Source of the DNA: Microbispora catharanthi
GTDB taxonomy: Bacteria; Actinomycetota; Actinomycetes; Streptosporangiales; Streptosporangiaceae
Assembly (NCBI RefSeq): GCF_006334915.2
Contig: NZ_VDMA02000004.1
Location: forward strand, 310,001 to 374,000
Reading direction: 5' to 3'
Length of the DNA: 64,000 nucleotides
The notes under the pieces were generated by a model. It was not told where the DNA came from. It did not search any database and worked only from the letters and a program-made list of their open reading frames with translations. Every line of letters starts with the position of its first letter. Within the stretch, counting starts at the first letter, position 1. Positions 16,744 through 25,566 of the stretch are shown here, piece by piece. Position numbers and translations under genes: made by a program.

Positions 16744-19127
16744 GTGTTCTCTCCGTTTCTGGGCTGCTGTCGTGGGTCGTCGTGCGGAAGCACTTCGGGC
16801 TGGGCGGGGGTCCGGCCGTGGGCTTTGGCGGCGGCGGCGCGGACGCGTCGCGCCAGGTCGGGGTCGGGAACGGGCAGTGGCCGCGTGCGCAAGGTGAAGG
16901 GCGGGGTCTCGGCAGAGCGGACGACCAGGCGGGCGGCGGCCTGGAAGGCGCCGAGATTGGCGAGGTCGTGCCGGGTCAGGTACGGGCTGAAGTGGTGCTC
17001 GACCTCGCGGGCGTCTTCGGGCGAGAGCGAGAAGTAGATCTTGTTGCGGGCGTCGGAGCTGATCGCCTGGCACAGGTCTCGGGGAAGCTGCGCCAGGTGT
17101 TGGTGGGCGAGCACCATGGACAGCCGGTAGGCGCGAGCCTCGGCGAGCATGTCCGACAGGGCGTGCGGGAGGTTCAGGAAGTTCTGCGTCTCGTCCACGT
17201 ACAGGGCTGAGGGCGCGCGGCTGCGGCCGAGTCGAGCGCGGTGGGAGGCGGCCTGCCATACCTGGGCCAGGAGAAGCGAGCCGAGCAGGCGGGCGGTGTC
17301 GTCGCCGAGTACGCCTTTAGGCAGCCGGGCGAGCAGGATCTTGCCGTCCAGGACGTCGCCGACGTCGAAGGTGGACTGGGCCGAGCCGAGGATGTCGCGG
17401 ACGAACGGGCGGAGCAGGAACGCCCGCAGCTTGTTCATGATGGGCGCGGTGACGTGCGCCTGGGCCTGTTCGGATAGGTGCTCGTACCAGTTCCAGAACC
17501 CCATCAGGAAGGGGTCGTTGAGGCGTTCAGTGAGCTGCTTGCGGTAGAGGGGGTCGGTGAGCAGCGCGGGTATGTCGGCAAGAGTTCCGCCGTTACGGGA
17601 GAGGGTGATGGCACAGCCGCGCAGGATGTCGTCGCTGCGCGGGCCCCAGGAGTCGGCGTAGATCTTGTGGAAGATGCCGACGAGGTTGTCTGCGAGGGTT
17701 TCCAGGTCCGGGCCGCTCAGCACGTTGAGTGCCGGCCGGGGTTGGCGGTCGTCCGGGTCGATCAGAGCGATGCGCTCGCCTGCTTCTTCAGGGATCAGAC
17801 CGAGCAGGTCGGCGATGAGGTCGCCCTTTGCGTCGACGACGGCGACGCCGCGCCCGGCCTCGATGTCGGAAAGGATCATCTGGGCCAGCAGCGTGCTTTT
17901 GCCGGTGCCGTTCGGGCCGAGGACGTGCACGTGGTGGCAGGAATCGATCACACGCAGAGCGACCGGCCGCTCGTGACCGGCGTCGGCCAGGCCAAGCACC
18001 TTCCCGTTCTGGGCGACCTGCGGCGAAGGCGCCACCGTGTTCGCTCCGGCTCGTTGCAGCCCAGGTACGGCGGGGTCCATCGGCAGATGCGCGAGTGCGG
18101 CCAGCTCAGAGACCGACAGGAGGTAGCCGCGCCCGAATCGGCGGGAGGCGAGGTGGCGAGCGGGGAGCGGCAGGCGGCGCCGCTCCAGATGATTGTGCCC
18201 GGAGAACAGAGCGAATGCCGAAGCGATCGCATGCGCGCGACCTCGGATGATCTTCCGGCGTGCCTTGCGCGCTGCCCGGTCCTTGCCTTCGTCGAATTGG
18301 ACGGCGTAGCGGACGGCGACCTCGTATCGGGGTTGTAGGGCCTTGTCCCTCATGGCGCGGGCCTCGGCGTACTGCTCCAGACGGGCAGCGTGATCCTGCA
18401 ACCCATGGTTCGGCTGGTGGTGAGCGCGAGCCGGGCCCGGCGCGAAGAGGTCGAGTCCGGCTCGCAGTAGGAAGACGGGAATGCCGCCGGCACCGCCGGA
18501 AAGACGGCGACCGGTGGCGGGCCTGGCGAGGATCTGTACGGCGGCGTGCTGCCAGCCAGGCATGCCCACCGCGGCTCCGAGGAGGGCGCGAAGAGGGTCG
18601 TGGTCATGGTCGTGCCGGAGCGGCAGCCGCTCACTGCGTGCGATCACCAGGTGTCCGCCTGTGGCCTGCCCGCTGAGCGGCATCGGCGGAGCGGCCTCCA
18701 CGACGGTGGTGCGGGCGGACGGCCAGGCGGCTTCGATCGCGTGGTCCACCAGGTGCTGAGGGACTGTGCCGGGGACCCACATCCGGATCTGGACTCCGCC
18801 GGTGCCGAAGACGTACTCGAATGCCAGATGCGGCTGGCCGAATAGGATGCGCTTCCAGGCCGGGCGCAGGAGTCCGAGTAGGTTGCCCCACAGTGCCTCG
18901 GCACCCGCCATGTCTGCCGTGGGCGGGGCGAAGATCTCCACGCATCGTGCCCCGTTCGTCGCGGCGCGGTGGCGGAGCCGTACAACCAGGACGTGGAGCA
19001 GTTCGAGGGTGATCACGGCGATCGAGAGCGCGAGAGCGAGCTGCCAGACGCGGCCGCTCACCCAGGCCAGCAGCCAGACGATGAAGGCATCCGGATCGTA
19101 CAGCGGACCCTGAATCATCGTCTTCAC
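16740..19127 (-). CDS. VirD4/TraG-like conjugation coupling ATPase
   Basis: About 795 aa. GTG 19127 has GGAGG 7 nt upstream and overlaps the preceding stop. An N-terminal membrane segment (VWQLALALSIAVITLELLHVL) is followed by a long region and then the motor domain: Walker A LGPNGTGKSTLLAQ at ~395, VAVVDAKGDLI shortly after, and Walker B-type SALYVDETQNFLN at ~650, with a VLAHQHLAQLP segment behind. Such hexameric pumps move DNA into the secretion channel. The order VirB4-coupling ATPase-replication-relaxation protein is shared by many actinobacterial type IV secretion ICEs. Signs of FtsK/TraB-type double-strand transfer were not seen. Confidence 0.88.
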   Translation of the reverse strand: MKTMIQGPLYDPDAFIVWLLAWVSGRVWQLALALSIAVITLELLHVLVVRLRHRAATNGARCVEIFAPPTADMAGAEALWGNLLGLLRPAWKRILFGQPHLAFEYVFGTGGVQIRMWVPGTVPQHLVDHAIEAAWPSARTTVVEAAPPMPLSGQATGGHLVIARSERLPLRHDHDHDPLRALLGAAVGMPGWQHAAVQILARPATGRRLSGGAGGIPVFLLRAGLDLFAPGPARAHHQPNHGLQDHAARLEQYAEARAMRDKALQPRYEVAVRYAVQFDEGKDRAARKARRKIIRGRAHAIASAFALFSGHNHLERRRLPLPARHLASRRFGRGYLLSVSELAALAHLPMDPAVPGLQRAGANTVAPSPQVAQNGKVLGLADAGHERPVALRVIDSCHHVHVLGPNGTGKSTLLAQMILSDIEAGRGVAVVDAKGDLIADLLGLIPEEAGERIALIDPDDRQPRPALNVLSGPDLETLADNLVGIFHKIYADSWGPRSDDILRGCAITLSRNGGTLADIPALLTDPLYRKQLTERLNDPFLMGFWNWYEHLSEQAQAHVTAPIMNKLRAFLLRPFVRDILGSAQSTFDVGDVLDGKILLARLPKGVLGDDTARLLGSLLLAQVWQAASHRARLGRSRAPSALYVDETQNFLNLPHALSDMLAEARAYRLSMVLAHQHLAQLPRDLCQAISSDARNKIYFSLSPEDAREVEHHFSPYLTRHDLANLGAFQAAARLVVRSAETPPFTLRTRPLPVPDPDLARRVRAAAAKAHGRTPAQPEVLPHDDPRQQPRNGENT

Positions 19128-20875
19128 AGGTCGTCCTCCGCGTACTCGGCGAGTTCCTGCGGGGAGGAGGTGACCAGGCGGTGTTCCTGCTCGCTGGCCA
19201 GGACCTGGAAGGCAACCCGGGACGCGCCGGAGTTCGCCGCCAGCAGGCCGAAGCCGCGCTCGGCGGAGAGCAGGAGGTGGCGTTCGCCGTCGGACAGGCC
19301 GAAGGCGTCGCTGACCGCGTCGATGGCCTGGGGAGCCTGCCGAAGCAGAATCTGGGTGGCAGAGTTGGCGATGATCGCCTGTCCGATGTCGGAGCCGAGC
19401 AGGTCGGCAGCGTCCTGGGTGACCACCGACAGCCCGGCCCAGTGTTTGCGGGCCGCCTTCGCCATCCGAAGCAGGAACTTGGCGCCCTCGGGGTCCTTCA
19501 TGAGCAGCCATGCCTCGTCGACCACGACGAGGCGCGGGCGACGGTTGCGCGGGTCGGAGACCCTTCGCCAAACGGCGTCCAAGGTGAGCAGGGTGCCGAC
19601 GGCCTTGAGTTCCTCGGGCAGGTCCCGGAGGGAGAAGACGACCAGGTGAGAGTCGGGCTGGGTGGTGGTGTGGCCGTCGAAGAGCTGGCGGTGACTGCCA
19701 GTCACGTACGGCGCGAGACCTGCCGCTATCTCGGCGGCCTTGGGGTCGTCGTCTCTGGTAAGCGTGTTTGCCAGATGGCTCATGAGGGGCGGGCGCTTCT
19801 TCCATGTGCGCTGGTCGAAGGTGATTCCGACCTGCTTGTAGGCGGCGAGGATCGCTCGATCGAGTGCCGCCTTACCGGCGTGGTCCAGCGGCCCGCCGAG
19901 CATGACCGCGATCAGTGTGTGCAGGAAAAGCGAGCGTCGGGTCAGCGGGTCCCCGTCCCGCCGCCCCTCAAGAGGCAGATCGAACGGGTTGAGCCGGACG
20001 TTCGGCGCGCCCAAATGGAGGTAGGCCCCACCGACGGCCGTACACAGGCGGGCGTATTCGTCTTCGGGATCGATGACCGCAACCTCGACCCCGGCGTAGA
20101 GGGATCGCAGCGCTTCCAGTTTGGCCAGATAGGACTTCCCGGCCCCGCTGCTGGCGATGATGGCCGAGTTGTGGTTGGGCTGGGCGAATCGGTCCCAGGC
20201 CACCAGGGACGGGCTGGCGGCGTTGGCGCCGTACAAGACGGCGGTCGGTCCCAGGTCGGTGGTCAGGTCCGGGCTTGTGAACGGGAACGCCGCCGCGAGC
20301 GCCGGGGTGTCGAACGTACGGCTGATGGCCAGGTTGTCGAAGGCCAGCGGCAGCGAGGACACCCAGCCCTGAAGCTGTCGGAAGGCGACCTGCCGGGCAT
20401 CCAGCAACAGCGACGCGGCCAGCGCTCGTGCCTGGGCGCACGCCTCGTCCAACTCATCCTGGGTAGCGGTGTGGACGGTGAGATAGATCGAGACGCGGAA
20501 CAACTTGGCCTGACCGCGCGCGATGCGGGAGGCGAGATCCTGGGCGTCTTCTGCCGCGACCTCCACTCCGGGATCCAGAAGCCGGCCGTGCTGCTGGTCG
20601 CTGCGCAGCCCGGATTCCAGACGCGCGAGCTGCTTGCGCAGCCGATCGGCGGCGACCTGGGACGGGACCGGATCGACATGAAGCGACACGTCCAGGCGAC
20701 CGGGATAGGTCAGCAACGGCTCCAGCCAGCCGGGTGTGACCTCGCGCGGATACCCGCTGATGGCCAGGGTGGCGCACAGTGCGCCACTGATTCGAAGGTC
20801 CCGCGGCCGGACCTGGATGGCGTCCGGGCCGAACGCGGTGGCGAGGGCCGTGCGCCTGCGTGAGAAGAGCTTCAC
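19124..20875 (-). CDS. VirB4-like conjugation ATPase
   Basis: A 583-aa protein beginning MKLFSRRRTALATAFGPDAI, with an ATG that overlaps the preceding stop. The N-terminal ~190 residues form the TraC/VirB4 N-domain. The ATPase follows: IIASSGAGKSYLAKLEALR (Walker A), AVIDPEDEY, and LVVVDEAWLLMKDPEGA (Walker B) with GLSVVTQDAADLLGS behind it. VirB4 proteins power pilus assembly and substrate transfer at the inner membrane. The gene sits between the PrgI gene (4-bp overlap) and the coupling ATPase (4-bp overlap), in a fully coupled operon. Confidence 0.93.
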   Translation of the reverse strand: MKLFSRRRTALATAFGPDAIQVRPRDLRISGALCATLAISGYPREVTPGWLEPLLTYPGRLDVSLHVDPVPSQVAADRLRKQLARLESGLRSDQQHGRLLDPGVEVAAEDAQDLASRIARGQAKLFRVSIYLTVHTATQDELDEACAQARALAASLLLDARQVAFRQLQGWVSSLPLAFDNLAISRTFDTPALAAAFPFTSPDLTTDLGPTAVLYGANAASPSLVAWDRFAQPNHNSAIIASSGAGKSYLAKLEALRSLYAGVEVAVIDPEDEYARLCTAVGGAYLHLGAPNVRLNPFDLPLEGRRDGDPLTRRSLFLHTLIAVMLGGPLDHAGKAALDRAILAAYKQVGITFDQRTWKKRPPLMSHLANTLTRDDDPKAAEIAAGLAPYVTGSHRQLFDGHTTTQPDSHLVVFSLRDLPEELKAVGTLLTLDAVWRRVSDPRNRRPRLVVVDEAWLLMKDPEGAKFLLRMAKAARKHWAGLSVVTQDAADLLGSDIGQAIIANSATQILLRQAPQAIDAVSDAFGLSDGERHLLLSAERGFGLLAANSGASRVAFQVLASEQEHRLVTSSPQELAEYAEDDL

Positions 20876-21810
20876 CGGTGTTCTCCTGTCGTGATGACCT
20901 CGTCTGGGGTCGCGAGTTGGTCGGTGGGTAGCGGCGGGTCGGCGGGGCCGAAGCAGGAGGCGAGCAGTGCCCGTGTTGCCGGGGCGTCCAGCGGGCGGAC
21001 GGTGAGTCCGCAGCCCGAAAGCAATCGGGCGGCCTCCTCCAGGCGGCGCAGCGCCCGGGCTGATGCCGCGTCCCGGCCGCCCGCCCCGGCGCAGGGCTCC
21101 CGGACGACCAGCAAGACTTGGCGGCGCAGCAGGTCGTGCCTAGCCGAAAGGCCGGTGAGGAAGGCCGCGTGCTCGTGCGCGGCGGCCTTCAGCGCGGAGT
21201 GAGGAAGCGCACCAGCGCTGTCCACCAAGTTGTTGATCGTCTCGCTGAGGTCCACCGGCGCGGCACGGATGAGGATCTGGACCGGGCCGGACAGTGAGTT
21301 GAGCCAGCGGCCGAAACTTGAGACGAGGGCGTCCTGCTCGTCCGGCGTCCGAAGGGCGAAGTTGACCGTGGACACCTCCGCCACGGCGGCGACCCCGTCC
21401 GGCCCGAGATCGATGAGCCCGTCATCGGCCACTCCTCGCGCCGGAAGGCGTAGCGGCGCCAGCCGGGGAACGGGCCTGGCGGCTATCCACGCGGGAGCCG
21501 GAGGAATGTTCCCTGATTCGGAGACCAAAGCCTTCGCGGAACGCTGGTGGCGGAGCGCGGACAGCACGTACCGGTCGAGACTCACACCGTCACGCCGTCC
21601 GATCGCCAGCAGGATGCCGGTCAGCGCCATCGGCAGGGCCCCGACGCCGTACGCCATTAGCGGCACGTGCTCTCCGAGGAGCATGTAGGCGGCGTACAGC
21701 AGGCCCGCGGTGCCGCCGAGGATGGCCACCTGCCGGGCGGTGAAGCCGCCGACGATTCGGTCCTCCTGGTCCACATCGGCGGGGATGCGTACCGGCTGCG
21801 CCCAGCTCAT
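20872..21810 (-). CDS. PrgI family membrane protein of the conjugation system
   Basis: A 312-aa protein starting at ATG 21810. The first ~90 residues match the PrgI family (PF12666): RIPADVDQEDRIVGGFTARQ, then two membrane helices (VAILGGTAGLLYAAYMLL and AYGVGALPMALTGILLAIG) and a YVLSALRHQRSAK tail. The long cytosolic part carries AVAEVSTVNFALRTPDEQDA and resembles the extra domain found when a PrgI protein is paired with a VirB4 lacking part of its N-domain. PrgI stands in for VirB3 in Gram-positive systems. Both ends overlap neighbouring genes by 4 bp. Confidence 0.85.
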   Translation of the reverse strand: MSWAQPVRIPADVDQEDRIVGGFTARQVAILGGTAGLLYAAYMLLGEHVPLMAYGVGALPMALTGILLAIGRRDGVSLDRYVLSALRHQRSAKALVSESGNIPPAPAWIAARPVPRLAPLRLPARGVADDGLIDLGPDGVAAVAEVSTVNFALRTPDEQDALVSSFGRWLNSLSGPVQILIRAAPVDLSETINNLVDSAGALPHSALKAAAHEHAAFLTGLSARHDLLRRQVLLVVREPCAGAGGRDAASARALRRLEEAARLLSGCGLTVRPLDAPATRALLASCFGPADPPLPTDQLATPDEVITTGEHR

Positions 21811-23513
21811 CGGTTGTCACCTCCGCCGGAGGGGCGGCCATGCCGCTGCGGCCCACGACGGCCAGGGTTCTGAGGCCGGTCTATGCCGCCGGGAGCCGGT
21901 GCACCAGGCGACTGGACTGGCCATCTGGACGTCGATGGAGTGGATTGGGCGCGGAGCCAGTACATCTGCGCGAGCCCTGCTGGGCCGTTGGCGTAGTAGG
22001 TGTCGCGCGGGTAGCCGTACACCGGCGTGGTGGGGCGAATCGGGACCGATGGCCGCAGCGGCGTCGGGTACTTGCCCTGGGCCGGCGGACCGGACGAAGG
22101 ATGCTTGACCGGGCCGGGCTGCGAGTTGCCAGGATTGCCGGGGCGGCGAACTGCCCCGGGCGCGTGGTGGGGCTGGCCGGTGCCGCCCCTGGCCGTGGAG
22201 GCGGTGGTCGCTGTCGTGGCGGCAGCCGTACCGGCGGGACCTGCGGCGAGTGCGGGCTGCGCCCTGCTCGCCATGGCGACGGGCGCACCCCTGGCCCTGC
22301 CTGAACCCCTGCCGCCGCGTGCACCTCTGCCGAGGTGCAGAGCGTTCACGACCGGAGAGGTGAGCTTGTAGGCCAAGGCGTATTTGACGATCCGTGTGAC
22401 CGTTGAGCCGCGGCCGGCGGTCTGGGCAAACACGCGGCGGGACACCCAGCCCGGGATGCGTACCAAGATGATCAGCAGGCACAGGACGAGGACCAGGTTG
22501 ACGAGCTGCCCGGTCGGCATGAGCCCGAGCAGGAGACGGCCGTCTTGGTTAAAGAAGATCCTCACCGCCATGACCAGCGTGAGCGACTGAGCGACCTGCA
22601 CGATCAACAGCCCGGTGAAGGCTCGCCACCAGAACCGGGTCAGCCCGTCGGTGTACGGCAGCGCAAGGCAGGCCAGCGCGAGCGGCGCGGCGACCACCAG
22701 CAGCACTATCAACGCGGCCCGCATGACGAACGCGATCAGCAACAGGATCAGCAAGATGACCGCGACCAGCGCGAGCAGAATGTAGAAGATCTCCTGCTGG
22801 CCGGGGACGACAACCAGGAGGCGCAGGGTCGCCGCTGCGCGCCTCTCGTCGAAGTCCTGGCCGAGCAGCGCGTGTGACAGGGGGTTGGCGAGTTCGATGG
22901 CCTTACCGCAGATGCCGAAGCTGACGTTGACGGCCAAGACCGCGACGAACAGGCGCGGCAGGACCTCTTTGACCGCGTATCGGGTCTGGACCGTCTCATG
23001 CCCCATCGCGGTGATCGCACCGATCGTGGCCAGCAGGACGAACCCGGTGTTCGCGATGGCCGCGGTTGCCTTCCAAAGGTCGAAGACCCTGCCGCTGCCG
23101 GACACGTCCGGGGTCGACAGCAGTGTCGCGGCCAGCACGTCCAGCAGCGGTTTGATCGCGAGCGCGACCAGATTGGCGAACCAGGAATTGATCTGGCCGT
23201 TGATCCAGTCGCCGATACCGAATCCGGACCCGGGACTGTCGACCGGGATGTCGACTGGTCCGGGCATTGACGGTGAGGGCGAAGGAGACGGCACTGGCAT
23301 GGCGCTCGCGGTTGCCGTCATGGCGGCAATCGACACCGTGACGACGGCCGCCGTGATGATCAGTAGCACGGCCGTACGTGGAAATGAGAGGCGAACGACT
23401 GCCGCCGTGGCAGCGGGCCGGGGAATCGCGGCAGCGCGGAACGAGGCGTCGAGCCGACTGACGTTGGCTGAGCCGGTGACCCGGGGCCGGGGTGAGGAGG
23501 TCATCGTTCTCAC
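21807..23513 (-). CDS. VirB6/TrbL-like channel protein
   Basis: A 568-aa protein; GTG 23513 overlaps the upstream stop (GTGA), and ATG 23504 is an alternative. It has an N-terminal membrane segment, a short PSPSPSPS linker, then at least six hydrophobic helices (FVLLATIGAITAM, ILLALVAVILLILLLIAFVM, LIVLLVVAAPLALACLALPY and LVNLVLVLCLLIILVRIPG are the clearest). The last ~170 residues are cytosolic, rich in Pro, Gly, Ala and Arg, probably disordered. Polytopic proteins at this operon position are VirB6/TrbL-like inner-membrane channel components. Assignment rests on topology and context rather than on a sequence motif. Confidence 0.8.
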   Translation of the reverse strand: MRTMTSSPRPRVTGSANVSRLDASFRAAAIPRPAATAAVVRLSFPRTAVLLIITAAVVTVSIAAMTATASAMPVPSPSPSPSMPGPVDIPVDSPGSGFGIGDWINGQINSWFANLVALAIKPLLDVLAATLLSTPDVSGSGRVFDLWKATAAIANTGFVLLATIGAITAMGHETVQTRYAVKEVLPRLFVAVLAVNVSFGICGKAIELANPLSHALLGQDFDERRAAATLRLLVVVPGQQEIFYILLALVAVILLILLLIAFVMRAALIVLLVVAAPLALACLALPYTDGLTRFWWRAFTGLLIVQVAQSLTLVMAVRIFFNQDGRLLLGLMPTGQLVNLVLVLCLLIILVRIPGWVSRRVFAQTAGRGSTVTRIVKYALAYKLTSPVVNALHLGRGARGGRGSGRARGAPVAMASRAQPALAAGPAGTAAATTATTASTARGGTGQPHHAPGAVRRPGNPGNSQPGPVKHPSSGPPAQGKYPTPLRPSVPIRPTTPVYGYPRDTYYANGPAGLAQMYWLRAQSTPSTSRWPVQSPGAPAPGGIDRPQNPGRRGPQRHGRPSGGGDNR

Positions 23514-24793
23514 CCGACGACGCGCTTGAGGATGCTCACGAAGAGCGGAGCCAGCACGGCCAGGGCGTAGCCGAAGGCTGCCGCCTTTAAAGCCGCCTTG
23601 GCCTTCTGGACCTCGCCGGGATCACCGCCGGCGACGAGGTAGCGAAGCCCGCCGATGGTCAGCATCAGCGTGGCCAGCGTCGCCAGCAGGCCGATCAGCC
23701 AGTTCCGCAGGTTTGTGAAGACCGCGTTGAGATCCGAGGGAGCGGCGGCCACCGGGGAAGCAGCGAAGGCACCGGTTGCCACTGCGGCAATAACGAGGAT
23801 GGCGATTGCCGCAGTGGCCAGGCCCCAGACGGCGATTCCCGGCGAGGACGGTCTTCTGCGGCAGGGACGGCTGCCGCTGGCATGCCGTACCGGATGCCGC
23901 TGCCGGGCGGCGCGGTGACAGCGGGCCACGACAGAGGGGTGGTTGGGAGAGAACCGCGCGGAGCCAGGGGTTGTGTCCCTGCCTCCCTTCGGGTCGGTTG
24001 CTGTTTGCGCATCCGGAGTTCCCTGGCTCCGCGCGGAAGCCGAGTGCGCTTCTCCCGGGATCGGAGAAGCGGTCAGGGGAAGGGTGGCGGGTTCGCATTC
24101 CTCCCGCCGCAGGGCGTTGATCAGCGGCAGCTCCCGGCGGTTCTGCTGCCCACTCACCGGGCCGCGGTCCCGCAGCGGCACGTTCTCAAGCCGCGTCAGA
24201 CTGATCAGCTCGGCGTCGAGCTCGCTGAGTACGCCTTGGGCCACTGCGTCGATGAGCACCAGATCGGGGTGGTACCAGGGACGCGGGGGAGGCATCGGCT
24301 CGCCGGCCGCACAGCGGCGCTCAGCCGTGGCCGCGATGTGACGCCGGGTGCGCTCACCCGCGAATCGGGCTGCCTCGCACAGCCGAGCACGTATGTGGGG
24401 CAGGCCAGTGTCCACACGGTGCAGGGCCCGCAGGAAGGCCGCCATGATCGCGATGTCGACGTCCACGGGGTCCCCGCGGACCAAGTCGCGGGTCAGCGAT
24501 ATCGCGATCGTGTGCAGGGCCGGCATGGCCATGCCGACGGCCGCGACCGTCCAGCTCGAGTTGGCCTGTTGGGCGCGTGCGACCAACTCCCGCCAGACGG
24601 CATCCCGCGCTTCGTCGGTGACGGTCCGGCTGGTGAGCAGCACGCGCAGCTCCCGTAGGCAGACCGCTCCCCGGGGCAGACCGGGGGCGAGTGCCGTGCA
24701 GTCCAGTGACAGGGCGCCCGGGCCGGTCGTCAGCAACCGGAATGACGTCTCCGCGGTGTCCAATGGTGATTCGGTGAGGCGATGCGCGCTCAT
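23510..24793 (-). CDS. Sigma-like domain fused to a VirB2-like pilin
   Basis: A 427-aa protein, first gene of the leftward transfer operon. Residues ~1-215 form a soluble helical domain whose end (VLIDAVAQGVLSELDAELISLTRLENVPLRDR) reads like sigma region 4, with the key stretch DAELISLTRLENVPL. A Pro/Arg-rich linker follows. From ~325 there is a signal-like helix (IAVWGLATAAIAILVIAAVA) with an AFA-A cleavage-like site. Two more hydrophobic helices flank GGLRYLVAGGDPGEVQKAK, the layout of VirB2/TrbC prepilins. Either this is a real fusion or the pilin is translated separately from GTG 23929, which lacks a ribosome site. The TTCTGAG array lies just upstream of the start. Confidence 0.65.
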   Translation of the reverse strand: MSAHRLTESPLDTAETSFRLLTTGPGALSLDCTALAPGLPRGAVCLRELRVLLTSRTVTDEARDAVWRELVARAQQANSSWTVAAVGMAMPALHTIAISLTRDLVRGDPVDVDIAIMAAFLRALHRVDTGLPHIRARLCEAARFAGERTRRHIAATAERRCAAGEPMPPPRPWYHPDLVLIDAVAQGVLSELDAELISLTRLENVPLRDRGPVSGQQNRRELPLINALRREECEPATLPLTASPIPGEAHSASARSQGTPDAQTATDPKGGRDTTPGSARFSPNHPSVVARCHRAARQRHPVRHASGSRPCRRRPSSPGIAVWGLATAAIAILVIAAVATGAFAASPVAAAPSDLNAVFTNLRNWLIGLLATLATLMLTIGGLRYLVAGGDPGEVQKAKAALKAAAFGYALAVLAPLFVSILKRVVG

Positions 24794-24848
24794 GTCGTGC
24801 TCCGGGTCGAGAAGGAGTTCGTGGTCTCGAAACCGGTGTACGCGCCGC

Positions 24849-24980
24849 CTCAGAAACGGCTCAGAGAAAAGCCGGGTAGTCGCTCAGAAATTTCTCAGAG
24901 CCTCGGCATTCTGAGTAGCTCGACGGCTTCTGAGAGCGACCTTCTGAGCTCAGTCGCCCGGCTTCTGAGCAGACTCTGAG
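24849..24980. promoter_or_regulatory. Array of nine TTCTGAG/CTCAGAA heptamers between divergent genes
   Basis: CTCAGAR occurs at 24849, 24860, 24883 and 24894, and its complement YTCTGAG at 24909, 24928, 24942, 24963 and 24974. The left four and right five copies point toward each other. Several neighbours are 11 bp apart and others 21-23 bp, close to one or two helical turns. The array lies in the 272-bp gap between the divergent transfer operon and the 25066 gene, so an operator cluster or part of a transfer origin is plausible. No strong -35/-10 pair was identified. Confidence 0.7.
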
Positions 24981-25065
24981 CCTGCTGCTTGCCTGGTAGC
25001 ACGCCACAGGAGCCGTGCTCACGGCCTCGGCGGCCCGCATCCGGAAAACGTGTCCCGACAGATCA

Positions 25066-25566
25066 ATGGAGAAAAGGAATGGCATCCAGAAGAACGCCGG
25101 CAGCGGCGGCCTAGCCGCAACGAAAAGGCCGCGTCTGCTGATTTCGCCGGTCGCGCTTCAAACCGCGAGGGCGTTCACCGCTTGGACGCACCGCTACCTC
25201 GCCCCACCGGCCGCAGCGGAGTTCGTCATCGGCGTCCAGACCAGCGACACAACCCTGGTCGGCGTCGCCTTTGTCGACAGGCCCGCCTTCTGGGCCTTCG
25301 ACGTCGGCAGTACGGCTGAGGTCGTCTGCCTGTCCACTGACGGCACGCTCAACGCCTGCTCGGCCCTGCTGGGTGCCGCCTGGCGGGCCGCCCAGGCTGA
25401 GGGCTACCGGCGCCTGATCGCCTACACCCGTTTCGACGAGCCCGGCACCAGCCTGTGCGCGGCCGGCTTCCGGCTGGTCCCCAGCCCGCTCGGATGGGAC
25501 ACCAGCCGTACCGGCGAGGTCGCCCGCGTTCTGTGGGAGATCCGGGTCGCCGGAGGTCGCGCATGA
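25066..25566 (+). CDS. XF1762-family GNAT-like protein
   Basis: About 166 aa from ATG 25066; the ribosome site is poor and a later start is possible. It shows the XF1762-type pattern: FVIGVQTSDTTLVGVAFVDR, then EVVCLSTDGTLNACSALLGA, then GYRRLIAYTRFDEPGTSL and AAGFRLV. These are small acetyltransferase-fold proteins (GNAT-like) of unproven substrate that are frequent on phages and ICEs. The stop overlaps the start of a DNA methyltransferase (ATGA), a pairing that suggests joint expression early after transfer (inference). Confidence 0.78.
   Translation: MEKRNGIQKNAGSGGLAATKRPRLLISPVALQTARAFTAWTHRYLAPPAAAEFVIGVQTSDTTLVGVAFVDRPAFWAFDVGSTAEVVCLSTDGTLNACSALLGAAWRAAQAEGYRRLIAYTRFDEPGTSLCAAGFRLVPSPLGWDTSRTGEVARVLWEIRVAGGRA

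Noticed and set aside
19181-20863. 560-codon open frame on the plus strand
   Set aside because: Lies wholly antisense to virB4, which has clear motifs; a typical GC-rich shadow.
24849-24980. CRISPR-like reading of the heptamer array
   Set aside because: Repeats are only 7 bp, occur in both orientations and have no spacer-sized unique intervals.
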